The position numbers and the translations under genes were made by a program. The notes under the pieces were generated by a model. It saw only the letters and a list, made by a program, of their open reading frames with translations, did no database searches and had not been told where the DNA came from. From Watersipora subatra (taxonomy: Eukaryota > Bryozoa > Gymnolaemata > Cheilostomatida > Watersiporidae), in the NCBI RefSeq assembly GCF_963576615.1, contig NC_088708.1:54237196-54301195 (forward strand): a DNA stretch of 64,000 nt. The letters are read 5' to 3'. This document shows positions 39,443 through 51,200 of this stretch, in pieces (positions within the stretch are counted from its first letter, which is position 1; every line of letters starts with the position of its first letter).

Positions 39443-40214
39443 TTACTAAAACCTCTACTACAATCGAACAGATATGCTTGCAATATTATTTCATCGAGAT
39501 TAGCCTAGGTCTCCATATATTTAGAGTTCAATTTTTTGTTTGAAAGCCGACTTTTAAAATTTTTTACGTTATTAATCCAGCTAAGTTTTGCTGTATATTT
39601 TTGTATTCACCGAAGATTTATTGGTCCTGCTGAAAACTAGGAATATGTACTCTTGCATGCATTAGAATATCTATAATAGAAATTTTATTATGTTTCCAAA
39701 ATGCAGAGCATGATAATGATACGGAAATCAATAATCATATATTCAAGACACATAAATTAAGCATAAAGACATGAGGCAAAGAGATATTCTAAAATATCAA
39801 ACCTTATTAAAACTGTACGACTATTATAGAACTATGACCTAGACAACGAATTGCTTCTGAAAATGCAGTCAGCAATGATACGAGAGATTCGAAGATACAC
39901 TACAGGTGACTATGAGGGTATAGGACTAGAGTTCAGGCAATCTACAATAGAAAACAAAATGACATGTGAGATGGACAAAAGGGTAGAAGGATGCAATAAA
40001 TGTTATTATTACAAAGATATATTAGCTTGTATGAAGCGGGGTTTGGGGAATACCTTCAGCTTAACCAAATGAACAAGAAGAAGCTGTGGCGTGAATGTCT
40101 AGATGACAAAAATATGAATATGCACAGGCTACCATTTGTCTATCAGCCTTAATAAAGCATAGTATAAATTATAAGAAACCTGAAACGAACCATAATACAT
40201 ACCATTAACCATCG
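39443..40214. other. Convergent 3' region between SH2D4 and the G-gamma gene
   Basis: About 770 bp separates the two stop codons. Plus-strand AATAAA at 39995-40000 and 40151-40156 could serve SH2D4. The open frame at 39851-40072 shows no recognisable similarity. Confidence 0.4.
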
Positions 40215-42932
40215 CTAGATAATCAAACATCCCTTCTGGTCCTTGAATGGGTTGTCAGCTTGAGAAATTCCAGCAATGAATGGATCCAATGCTTCATTTT
40301 TTTTAATATAGTCAATCAAGCTAAAATGGAGAGCGAAATCCCTGCTACACAACACAAAACAACCATCTGCACTACATACGATACATAGCTTAAGCACTAT
40401 CTGCAGTCAAATGACCAATAGCAGATCGCAACAACTGTAGCAATTGCAGTTCTCCTAAGCTAGTATTATGGAATCAACTGACTGCTTGTCTGATGCTGCC
40501 AGTGAGGCTCTGCTATTTCAATTTCATGTTAGTCTGGCATTTTTATTGACTTTTTATTCCCAGGCTAGTTCTATGAAGTAGGCTACAGACAGTAAGTTTA
40601 TTCACATCTATATTTATTTCACTAATAGTTATAGAAAGTGTATTCAACTTCTGTGCAACACTAGTTCTAAATTCATCACACATACCACAGGTTATGTGTT
40701 AAAATCCAAGCCGCCTTGCGCGAGCACGTTTAAAAGAAATATTCCTCTGTCCCGCTATAAGGTATCCTGTGTGGAATAGCTTTAGAAACTTATTCTAGGT
40801 CAGCCTTAGCTAATACAGAGTACATCATAATAAACTTAAGAGCAGCTCTTTACTGCCGTTACACTTGCATAGTTTCGTGGGTACCACAACCTGAGACAAA
40901 ATCCCATCGGGCTTGTCAGAATTATTTTCACAAAAAACAGTTTTACTTGGATAAGAACGTAGTAGAACAAAGAAATAAATATTCATAAATGGTTTACTGG
41001 CATGGTAGATGTTGACAACAAAGAGCCCCGACACAAAAGCTAAAAAACTTATGTAATACTTAACGGAAATTCAATTAATTTAGCCTTAGACCACTTTATG
41101 CAACTAAAAGTTGTCATAAAATTTAAAACAGAAATAAAAATCAGATCTATAATGCAAGTAGAACATAATCGATATGACGAAAGAATAGTTTCTGTCTACA
41201 CACGATCAACATGGCAGTGGATGGGTACTAACAGACCTGCCAACCCAAGAGTGGGGCAATGCGTGAGATTTGGATTTGGGGCAATTGATGTATCAATGAT
41301 GGTCTATATAAAATTGTGGAAATTTGGGCAAAAATCTCGCGCATTTTCATTTTTTCTTTTGGGGTGATTGCGTGAGTCTCACGCCCAATGCGTGAGAGTT
41401 GGCAGGTATGGGTACTAAATATTGCGAGCAGAATCAATAGCGTTATGGTATAACAAGTCTTATGCTTGCCAAGTAGTTTAGCAAAGGAGCTTGCTTATAC
41501 CTGGCTGAGCATAAGATTAATATTGATTTTATAGTTTGAGTTGAAAACGGACAACTCAAGTTTAACAGCAGAAGTGATCCAGTAAATGAGTTAGTAGATA
41601 GTAGGCCCATGACTAAAAAGGCAATTGTGTAAAAAGATGCCTTGACTAAAAAGAACTAAATAAGAACTATTACTGTAATTTATACACCCATCTTTGGCTG
41701 TAGAGTTTGAGTATTGTACTACAAAAATTTTTCTCAACTCTGACACGAAACATGTACTAGTACTACATCTTACTAGGTAAATGCTCCACTGCTTAAGAAG
41801 TTTATTTGTGATGCCCATTTAAAATTAACTTTGCGACTTGGACATCAATTTTACTGACCTAATAATACACACACATGATAACGATAAAAATAGCTTGGTC
41901 ACAATAAAATAGTTACATGAATATGTGTTGTATTATGGGATTTGCTAGGCTCAGGTCATATTGGCGCCTGGGCTCAAAGCAGTACAGGTGGTCTTGGCAA
42001 TTACGGTGAGTGAATAAAGCTAGTAAATAAAGCTAGTAGGTAAAGCTAGCAAACAAAGCTAGTGGGTAAAGCTCGTAGATTGAGGCAGCATAAGACAGTA
42101 TTGGGAGTATATAAGGAAGTGCAACAAATGACAAATTCTCGTCTACTCCTTCTTTGCTTCAGTCCAAGAACAAGTTCACTAAAGAAAAGATACAGCAACA
42201 CAGACGAGATATAATATCTGTGCTAAAATGTGTTTGCTAATACTCTTCTCTAAAAAGATACAAACGTCAGTAACGTCAAACGGATAGTACTTTTATTCAT
42301 TTTTGATCATTTCAATTTTAACCGATGACAGTACCTTAGAGCTCTTGCACGTGTAGATAGGATTGAGGCAATAAAATAATTTTGCGAGTTTAATATAAGA
42401 CACATTTATAAACAATCGACATAAACAGTATTTTATGGCCCAAAAACTACCTTGTAAAGAAATGCGCCCAAATATCGTTAGTTTTGCTAATGCGACACAT
42501 TAACATCACAATTTACGTCTTTTGAGCATTCATCGAGACAGAAAAGCATTGACCAAAACTTGCATATGATTACAGTGAATGGTCGAGTTCTTATATACAT
42601 GTACTTAACAACAAACCACGATTACTCGGTCTAAAAGAACTACACGAGGTAGAAAAACCAATTTTGGACTAACGACTTCAGCCAACAAATCTGTAATAAA
42701 ATAAAAACAAGTTTTCTAATTCGTTAGAACTTAGTACTGCTGCCACGTCCAATTCTACTTTCAACAATCTGGTTGCTACAGTATCTAGGTCGCAGCAAAT
42801 GTGTGTACTTATCACAATTGTACAAAGGACAAGCACTAACTCTTTCAGTGATTCCGATAACTTGATTCGGTTTAGCGAAGCCTCTTGGCGCAGTTGCTCA
42901 ACTTGAGTCTGTAGTTGCGCTGCAGCAGACAT
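40215..42932 (-). CDS. Heterotrimeric G protein gamma subunit, complete (2 exons, 65 aa)
   Basis: The coding exons are 42932-42841 and 40320-40215, joined through a GTTAGT donor and a TTTTAG acceptor in phase 2, giving 198 nt. The first exon reads MSAAAQLQTQVEQLR then EASLNRIKLSES. The second reads LIDYIKKNEALDPFIAGIS, then the family signature NPF and the C-terminal CaaX box CLII. Length (65 aa), helical N-terminus, NPF motif and prenylation box all match G-gamma subunits, which bind G-beta and anchor the dimer in the plasma membrane. The intron position, just after the first helix, also fits the family. The paralogue cannot be named; the LNRIK stretch is closest to GNG5-type sequences in my memory. 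The 2.5-kb intron contains a MITE and a 14-bp array. Confidence 0.93.
41221..41418. mobile_element. MITE of 176 bp with perfect 11-bp target duplication, G-gamma intron
   Basis: ATGGGTACTAA occurs at 41221-41231 and 41408-41418. Between them, the element begins CAGACCTGCCAAC and ends GTTGGCAGGT, giving 10-bp inverted ends. Inside are palindromic stretches such as GCGTGAGTCTCACGC and AATGCGTGAGATTT/AAATCTCGCGCATT. The long duplication is closest to Mutator-like elements, but the family is uncertain. Confidence 0.85.
42003..42080 (+). repeat. 14-bp tandem repeat, G-gamma intron
   Basis: AAAGCTAGTAGGTA-type units, about five copies with substitutions. Confidence 0.8.
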
Positions 42933-43774
42933 TGTAAGTATAGGTGAGAGAAACACAAATAAAACAACTCGAAACCAACAAAACAAAAATCAATAGCTTA
43001 CGAGATCTTAAGGTGCTGTTTCCGGTAGCTCAAAGTGGTCGATCCATGATCTCGCCGTGTTATCCATAACAGTTTACTTTGGTTCGGTCTAGGAAAAAGC
43101 TCTCGTTCGTCGCTCAATAACCTCAGCTAAAGTTGTCTGCTCTAGTCAACGACCTGCTTGTTGTGAGTAAGCAACTCCTTTGTGAAAGTACACGGGTCAT
43201 ATACTTATGCCGCCCAATCAACAACAACACATTGTCCCAGAGAGCTCACCATTTAAATGCTTGCTTAGTGTGCTCTATACTCCTTTGACCGTAATTAAAC
43301 AGGTAAAGTTTTTATTAAATCGTCATTTTTATTAAGCAGCTTATTTGGAAACGATGATAGTCTTTTGATCTAAAGTGCCTCATCGTAACACTATCTAATC
43401 TATACATATTGTCTGACGATGGGTATCACTGTGAACCTGAAAAATTACTGCAGCTAGCATAAATGGTTTTTGATAATCTCAGTATTAAATTTTACAAATT
43501 GTTTCACTTTGTCGCTATAAAGAGTAGTCATTGTTGATGCTACTGTTAATTTGCGTTCTCACTGCGTTTAGGACTTTCTACTGGGAATGGTTGCTCGCTA
43601 AGTTCAGTCTGGTGCTCTTGCAGAATTAATATAGCATGCTGTTCAGTGTAATTTGTATTAGCATTGTGCAATGAATTAACTGAACATAATTATGATAGTC
43701 TACATTTACCATCAATTTTTCATTTATTCAATTTTTTTGTGTAACAATAAACAGTATAGATCTAGTAAACAGTT
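42933..43774. other. Region between G-gamma start and tRNA-Ala
   Basis: This should hold the G-gamma promoter and 5' UTR (minus strand). No TATA box, element or RNA gene could be identified with confidence. Confidence 0.4.
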
Positions 43775-43846
43775 GGGGATGTAGCTCAGTGGTAGAGCGC
43801 ACGCTTTGCATGTGTGAGGCCCCGGGTTCAATCCCCGGCATCTCCA
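43775..43846 (+). tRNA. tRNA-Ala (anticodon TGC)
   Basis: 72 nt folding as acceptor GGGGATG/CATCTCC, D stem GCTC/GAGC, anticodon stem CACGC/GTGTG (one G-U pair) with loop TTTGCAT, and T stem CCGGG/CCCGG with loop TTCAATC; discriminator A. No intron and no encoded CCA. Box A and box B are intact, and TTTTT at 43853-43857 is a Pol III terminator. All stems pair, so it looks functional rather than a SINE head. Confidence 0.97.
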
Positions 43847-44212
43847 ATTACCTTTTTAATTGAAACCGAGGCTGAAAAATTAGTTTTTTGTGAAAATATT
43901 AACTAACTTGCCAGAATTGGTTAAAACTTTGACAAATTTTTACAAAATTGGTTGAATCATAAATTGTCTGAAACTAGTTAAAAAAATTGACCAATTTGAC
44001 AAAAATACTAAGGATTATGATAAGTTCACCTTGAAACTGTTTGCTGAAAACTGAGAGACCAAACTGTTTAGCTAAACTGGCTAGGCGAGTGGATGATAGA
44101 AAACCACATATCAAAACAGTTATATTGTAGAATGTTCGATTATGTAAATGTAATTACTTGTAACGCTATATGTTTCGAAGAATCTCGGTAGTTACGTGAT
44201 TTCAGTTTTGTC
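43847..44212. other. Spacer downstream of tRNA-Ala
   Basis: AT-rich, with loose repeats of TTTGACAAAATT-like words at 43910-44000. No gene seen. Confidence 0.4.
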
Positions 44213-45731
44213 ATGGCAGGTGCTTTGAAGAATAAAAAAATATTCGATATAGACTGCTTCTTATTGATGCAAATAAACAACAACAACAACAACAACAAAG
44301 ATGAATCTGCTGATGAAAATGACGATGTTCCTGTTCCGTGCGGTGTCTTAAAGCTTATTGAGCGTGAGGGAACTGTTGGCAATAAGAAGCACATGATTAT
44401 CAAAACAAAGGTGATATCATGTGCCAGTTGTAACTGCTGGTATCATGGCTTCTGTGAATGTCTAGAAAATGCTGACATCAAAAATTAGAATAATGAGGAG
44501 GGAGATAGTATTGTGGCAAATATGTTTAATAGGTGTCCAGTGACTCTACTACTGCAGGTTCCAAAGACAGTAGTACATGCAATAGCAAAGCTGAACAATT
44601 CAAACAGAAGATTGGTTAACTAAACCTATGCTGAGACAGCAAAAGCACCCTCAGAAAGAATTAAAAAACTGGAAAAATAAGGCTTATGTAAAACAGCGCT
44701 TGAAGAAACAACACAAAACCTTAAAAACGCAACTGTAAGTCAGTAAGTCAACAAAACCCATGACTGTGAATAAAAAAATGAGGCTGAAGCAAAAGAAATC
44801 AGTGCTATCTTATATGGAATAAAAAAAACAGAAAACGAAACCGCGATGCAGCAAATAAAAAGCCAACTGAGAAGTGAATTATTTATGCACTGTCACAAAC
44901 CATCCAAAGCTTTAAGGCTAAGTCGGAGGCCCGTAAACAAACCCAGACCAGCCAAACTCACGATTTCTGATGAAGCAGCAAAATGGACATTCATCAAACG
45001 AGCTAATTGCAAAATAACCCAAAAACCTGGCTTATTCTGCCAAAATAGATATGTGTAAGGCGATGAGAGATACGAGTAAAGGGATGAGAGATACGAGTAA
45101 GGCGATGAGAGATACGAGTAAGGCGATGAGAGATACGAGTAAGGCGATGAGAGATACGAGTAAGGCGATGAGAGATACGAGTAAGGTGATAAGAGATACC
45201 AGTATGGCGATAAGAGATACGAGTAAGGCGATGAGAGATACGAGTAAGGTGATGAGAGATATGAGTAAGGCGATGAGAGATACGAGTAAGGTGATGAGAG
45301 ATATGAGTAAGGTGATGAGAGATACGAGTAAGGCGATGAATGATACGAGTAAGGTGATGAGAGATATGAGTAAGGTGATGAGAGATACGAGTAAGGCGAT
45401 GAGAGATATGAGTAAGGTGATGAGAGATATGAGTAAGGTGATGAGAGATACGAGTAAGGCGATGAGAGATACGAGTAAGGTGATGAGAGATATGAGTAAG
45501 GTGATGAGAGATACGAGTAAGGCGATGAGAGATACGAGTAAGGCGATGAGAGATACGAGTAAGGCGGTGAGAGATACGAGTAAGGCGGTGAGAGATATGA
45601 GTAAGGTGATGAGAGATATGAGTAAGGTGATGAGAGATACGAGTAAGGCAATAAGAGATCAGGAATTCAAGCGTCGTTCAAAATTCAAAAACCTGAAAGA
45701 AGAAAACAGTGGCACTCGGTACACAATCTGA
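44213..45731 (+). pseudogene. LINE ORF1 relic interrupted by a minisatellite
   Basis: The first frame (44213-44488, 91 codons) ends with a PHD-like Cys/His pattern (ISCASCNCWYHGFCECLE). Broken frames follow, rich in Lys, Glu and Thr like a coiled coil. A segment at 44846-45055 contains NKPRPAKLTISDEAAKWTFI and ends FCQNRY. After the array, another frame has QEFKRRSKFKNLKEENSG. NKPRPLK..SDEAARW..L followed by FC...RQEFE.RR is the RNA-binding region of CR1/L2-type ORF1 proteins as I remember it. The array at 45056-45655 therefore lies inside that domain. Confidence 0.65.
45056..45655 (+). repeat. 21-bp minisatellite, about 28 copies, within a LINE relic
   Basis: The unit is GATGAGAGATACGAGTAAGGC with C/T variants (ACGAG/ATGAG, GGCG/GGTG). 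It is open on both strands, giving MRDTSKA on plus and SSPYSYL on minus. Copies mix in a non-random order, suggesting repeated block duplications. Confidence 0.95.
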
Positions 45732-45984
45732 CATCTAAAAATTGAACAAAAAAAACAGTTGAGGGGAAATGGTTCATAGTGAACGCAGGCAAAGTTTTAA
45801 TTCTAATTTGTACCAATGCGTCCGAGCCAGCTTTCAGTCCAGAATCGACCGTGTAGAAATCACAAGAAGGCTTGGTTATGCCTTTTAGTTTCATCCTCTT
45901 TACTTTATCTACTGAAACTTGCATTGACTAAAAGCTTACGTTTGTTGGTTGATTCACGCAGTGGGTATTTGATCTAACTTTGAA

Positions 45985-46600
45985 ACATTGTTGGTCAAGT
46001 TTAGGGTTTGACTGCTTGTCATTGTCCAGCCATCTGGTCTTAGAGACACATTGCAGAGAACTGCTACCAAGTGAGTATTTGGAAAGGACCAGGAAATTCT
46101 CCTGAAGGCTATCACTTCCCTTTTATTTAATTAATTAATGTCGAAGGACGTGTTTATCTACTTAACCATTCGTGTAAGGCATCAATGTTTTGCTGGAATT
46201 TTCTTCCATTTTTCTATTGGCTAACTTCGGCGTCCTGAAGAGCGTCATCAGCATACAGACTGACCTGGTAATATAATTAATTTTAATTAACATAATTAAA
46301 TATAATTATGTTAGAGCTCGGGGATGATCATTGATATATATCAGGAATAATACAGTGGGCTTTGAAACGAACCTTGTGGAACTACTGAAGGCAAACCAAA
46401 GTCTGATGAGAAGAGCTTTCTTTACAACACACTGGTGTCTGCTAATAAACCTTGAATCAGGTTAACAATGCCAAGACTCTACTCATCAACAAGAATTGTT
46501 GTATCAATAAGCAATGAAGCACTTTGTAAAAGTCTAATGCAACCAATCATTGGAGATCCACTGTCTATAGCTTTGGCAAGAGCTTATCGAATCTTTGTTG
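45985..46600 (-). pseudogene. LINE reverse transcriptase fragment (minus strand)
   Basis: The minus strand reads DFGLPSVVPQGSFQSPLYY followed by YISMIIPEL, corresponding to the GVPQGSVLGPLLFLIYINDL motif. VSLYADDAL at about 46240-46260 is the YADD catalytic box, followed by an LQQNIDALHEWL-like segment. Stops and frameshifts show it is dead. An AT-rich ATTAATTTTAATTAA stretch sits between the two motifs. Confidence 0.75.
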
Positions 46601-48004
46601 ATAAGCTTAAAACACCTTGTCGAGCATTTTATTTATATAGTTTAAAGCTGCGCGTACGGCACATAAAAATAATATTTGTAGTATTAACACCATTCCACAG
46701 GCTTTAATCGATGCAATTTAGCAAAGTGTAAATTAGTGCAAACAAATAGTAAAAATATATCTCTTGGGTAGGTCAAGTTACGACTTTCAAACGATTTTCG
46801 ACTAACGATGCTCATTCTGTTTCATGGTCTGCTTTGCTGTTCGGAGACTTAAAAATTGAGACCCTCTGAGAACAAATATGCAAATTTAAAGCTCCATATT
46901 GATTGAAAAGTCAATAGTTGCCACTTTTGGTAGAATTTCATTCATCAATGGGTGCCAAATCTTATCGACGTACTAATCAATTGTCACTTTTACATCATTT
47001 CATTGAACTACACAATATTCTACACAAACACGACTACACAAAATAAAACAGCCATCAGGTGACATGGAATCGACGGAAATCGTCTACTGTGAAACCTCTT
47101 CTGTGACTATAGCCGGTCCTAAATAATTTGGCTGGAAAGCACAAATAAGTCGCTTAATCAAGTTTATTTTATTTGTTAACAAAAGGTAGCCAACTGTAGT
47201 AACTTCTACTGACCCAATAAATGTACATCAGTTGATGAAACATGTTCTTCTTCAAGACATTAGTTTTGTTGGCTCGTAGATCGCAGTTGGTTCATTTAAT
47301 GTTGGAATCTAACTCTAACCAGAACTCTTTGGGTTTACTTTAAATATTAATGAAAAGCTGAATACCTGCTAAAAAGCCTACAGAAAAGCCTTAAAAGTCA
47401 ATTGCCGTCTTATGAAGAAAAAATGTACATAGCTTCAGACTAGGATGAAATAACGCGGGTTAAATAGTATTCTTTTTGCAAAGTTTCATGACTTGCAAAG
47501 AATCCATTTTGTGCAAAAGCTTCAAAAGAATATGCAACAACAGAACTCGGCTGTGGAAGAGAAAAAAAAGAATGAATTGATGTCATACTCGCAATATTTG
47601 ACAAAAATTACGAGTAATATGACAAATAAACCAGCATGTAAAAACTTGTGCCTTCACAAAGGTGGTTTTGTTTGTTATTGAACAAAGAGTGAAACACAGA
47701 CAGCAGGAACGATACTATACACTTTTACATACAAATTATCTGCACGAGAATGTGATTAAAATTTACAACAGCAAAATTGCCGGAGTTAACCATTGATTCC
47801 ATTGTAAACACAAAAGTGCTCTGATGGTGCTTCTGTTTCCAATAATGCGACCTCTTTGAATCAGTGTAATAATAAACATCTAAAAATATAGAAGGTGAAG
47901 ACAAAGGAGCTAAAAAAGCTGATACAGCGAGTGACAATGGAGGCTGGCAGTGGCATTCATTAACCTGAAAGCCCGAAAAATCAGCAAGAGGTGAAATATC
48001 GGTA
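46601..48004. other. Spacer and probable CBL 3' UTR
   Basis: The last part (below 48005) should hold the CBL 3' UTR on the minus strand; no AATAAA close to the stop was found. The remaining open frames are short and unrecognised. Confidence 0.35.
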
Positions 48005-48203
48005 CTATTTCAAGGTGAAATGTTCCAGAATCTTTCGAGCCTTCTCTAAGTCATTGTTAACGATACTCAGGGCTTTCTTAACAGCGTCTAACATGAAACC
48101 ATCTGCCAGAAGAATATCCACCTCACTCGAGTGCAACACATCTGCTGCCTGGCGCATTCCATGTCCTGCATGAGCGCTTGTGTTTCTGTCAAATGTGTTG
48201 TTC
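48005..48203 (-). CDS. CBL: CBL last exon: UBA domain
   Basis: It enters in phase 2 after TTTCAG and ends at [23 protein letters not shown] and [14 protein letters not shown] form the three short helices of a UBA, as at the end of CBL and CBLB. Confidence 0.9.
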
Positions 48204-51200
48204 CTGAAACGTGTAAGCATATTAGCTATGCATCTATATTTAAACATATCAATGCAAATGTTGTGGCAATGCCGCTTATATGGGTTTGTCAATATTATGT
48301 TATGTAACTGGTGCCACAAAACTAATGGCAGTGATTCAATAGCTAAATGGAACTAGAATGAGCTGTCTTTATCATGTTTACACAATGCTTAATAACTAAT
48401 GTAACTGAACAGTGTTTCAAGTGGTGGCCACGCAGTCTCGCATAAAAATGCCCAAATGTATGGGAAAAGGCCCCGCTGACAAGTTAGCGCCAGACTACTT
48501 TTGGCAAGTTTAGTAATACCAGCTCTGTATTTGTATTGGCCAGTGCATTTTGATTCTCCCCGCATATCAATTGCATACAAGCGCTCTATTAGCCTCCGCC
48601 TATTGTCTTCAGCGGGTGACAATGCTTACCGAACCTATGCCGATGACATCTCTATGTACATGTATCTCCAAAGAGAGAAAGTCAACATTTGCGCTACAAT
48701 ACCTCACACTCTATGCCACTCCACAAAACGTTTATTAAAGCACGCTAGAGCAAAATACATTTTAGCAGTCAACCAAAGTTTACCTGGAGTCATGAGCTTT
48801 GTGTCGGGATGTGGGAAGAGGAGGAGGAATGTCATCCGACATGTCGCTGGATTGGGAAAGTGCTGGTGTCAACCCTAAAACCGACATTTTCGTTAGCTAT
48901 AGCAATCCAGACCAATACGGATTTAGATTTGTGATGCCTAAGGCCTGGTTCCCATATCGAATGCGAGACCCCGGCGATAATCTTGCGCAGCAAAACGCTT
49001 GCGACGCTAGCCGGCTTCTGTTCACATAAAGCTGCATACTAATAACCGCATAAAAAATGTTCGCTCGCCATGCCATTTTGATAGTGGTGACCGTCACCTG
49101 TACAGTGCATTTCGGTAAGGTGATGCCTGTGGCTCTTTGCAACATTTGAACAGCGTTGAACTCTTGCATTGCCACTGGCACCTACGAGCAGTCCTCGGCG
49201 TGTAGGTTCACATTTCACCGCTAATAGCCAGCGGTACTGTCGCCGGTGCTTTGCGGCGTATATGGGAACCAGGCTTAAGACCTGACAGCAAAATTTTTTG
49301 TCATTATTACATACTCAGAACAACACTTTGGCATGTTGAAGTGTGTGTAACTTCTGATAAATAAAAATGTTTAGCGCGATACACTCAATTAAATGTCAGA
49401 ATTAGAGTAGATAAGCTCAGGTCAAGGAGAGTAGCAAGTGCCATAACATGCAGCCTACCGTCGCCAGAATGTGGAGACAAGAAGTTATGGTCACCCATAT
49501 TACTGCTGCCATGTAACCCGTGTACTGCATGCGACCTGCTGCCATTTGTACCACTATTATGACAGTCGGGATTAGACAAGGATGTTGTTGTGGCAAATTG
49601 TTTTCTAAAAAGAAAGCAAGCAAAATAATATAGGTAAGCTAATGAGGCCAGGGTAGGACGCGATAGATAACAGGGACAGCCATTAATTAACTGGTTTAAG
49701 AGTTACAAAATAAAAATAAAAAACAACATGTAGCTTTTTCTAGAAACAAATATACAAGTCGGCTTAGCAACTAATATGACAACATCTTTAAGGAAAACAA
49801 CAGACAGGAGAGCAGCAACGCAAGTAGCGAGTAAACACCAGGGCTGCGTGAGTGCTACATAAATGACTCACTAGGTAAACTGTTACGATGCGGCAGCACA
49901 GGCCGCTGCTCATCTTCGCTATCGCTGCTAAAATAGCCAACTCTGAGGTGAAAAAGTTACCAGGTGACGCTGTGAATAGTGAAAGCACGAAGATGTGATA
50001 TGCATCTAAACTTAACTGATTATTTTGTACAGAGCATATTCGTAGTTTTAATACTGCTGAGTCAAACAAAACTGGACAGCAGCAAAACCTAAATGTGTTT
50101 ATTATAGCTTCAAAAAATAAACTAGCCAAAGCCAGTAAGTTATCTGCGATCTCAAAACGTAACAACGCGTGTTACGACGGAAAGACCACATGATTACTAT
50201 AAAAAAAAATTTTCTGATCAATTTGCATGTTTAGCTGAGCCAATTTTCTATTACCCTGTTCTTTGCATCTAAGAGAAATACACGTAAATAGTAATTGCTA
50301 CAAAAACAATGCTCCATTTAACCCTCATTCCAACCTTTAGAGCCTTAAAAATACGCTAGCACATATCATGCAAATGTCCACCTTAGACCGCTTCCCCTCC
50401 ATATTTGCGTGTCCCTCCACATTACCATCCTGCCATATTAGCATTATGCCATCATCTCATTGTTACTGGAATTCTAGGCGGCAGTCTGAGTTTTTTTCTC
50501 CACCATATAAACTGCTATTTGTGACAATGTGAAATCTGAGGCTGAACCGGATACAAACATTGCAGACGCGAATATGGCAGCCTTAGCAAATTACTCTGTT
50601 TTTATATCAGTTTGCAGCTAATATCACAACTTGCAGCTACATCCTGCACCTAACAAGACTTAGTTGCCATTAGAGTGCCGAGTAGAGAAGTTTAAAAAAC
50701 AGTTCCTAGCCTGGCATGCTAGCCCTAATAACCTGATAAAGAATGGCAACAGTTATTCAAGAAGATTAAAATATACTGGATGGTTTCCTTCTTCACCCAA
50801 CCATAATATCTAACTCTTAGAATAAGCTTAACACCAAAGAGGCCATACTGTATAACTTACGCAACACATGGACATTCTTGTCGATAATCACCTTAATCCA
50901 GGTCTATAACTACATAAATGATCATGAATGACACTCCTAGTGAGTCACAAATAATTAATTTTCCAACCAATGCTAGAGTATGCCACTATTTAGTAACAAG
51001 TCATGCTAGCAACATGGAGCAATTCATCCTATATTCCTATTCCCTTAAACTGTCAAAGTGTGAAATAAAAAAAATTACACACAAAGCCTATCGACAATAG
51101 CTGAGCGAGCAAATCCATCACAGCTTTACGAGTGTGTAGCAAATATTTATGACTAAACTGATGAAAAGTGAATGTCCTTTTTCCCAAACGCAATACCAGC

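Noticed and set aside
42678-42986. 102-codon single-exon protein on the minus strand
   Set aside because: Only the part from the ATG at 42932 to 42841 is the G-gamma first exon; the rest reads through the 5' UTR and intron.
44893-45731. Long open frames on both strands (repeated SSPYSYL on minus, MRDTSKA on plus)
   Set aside because: Both come from the 21-bp minisatellite within a dead LINE copy.
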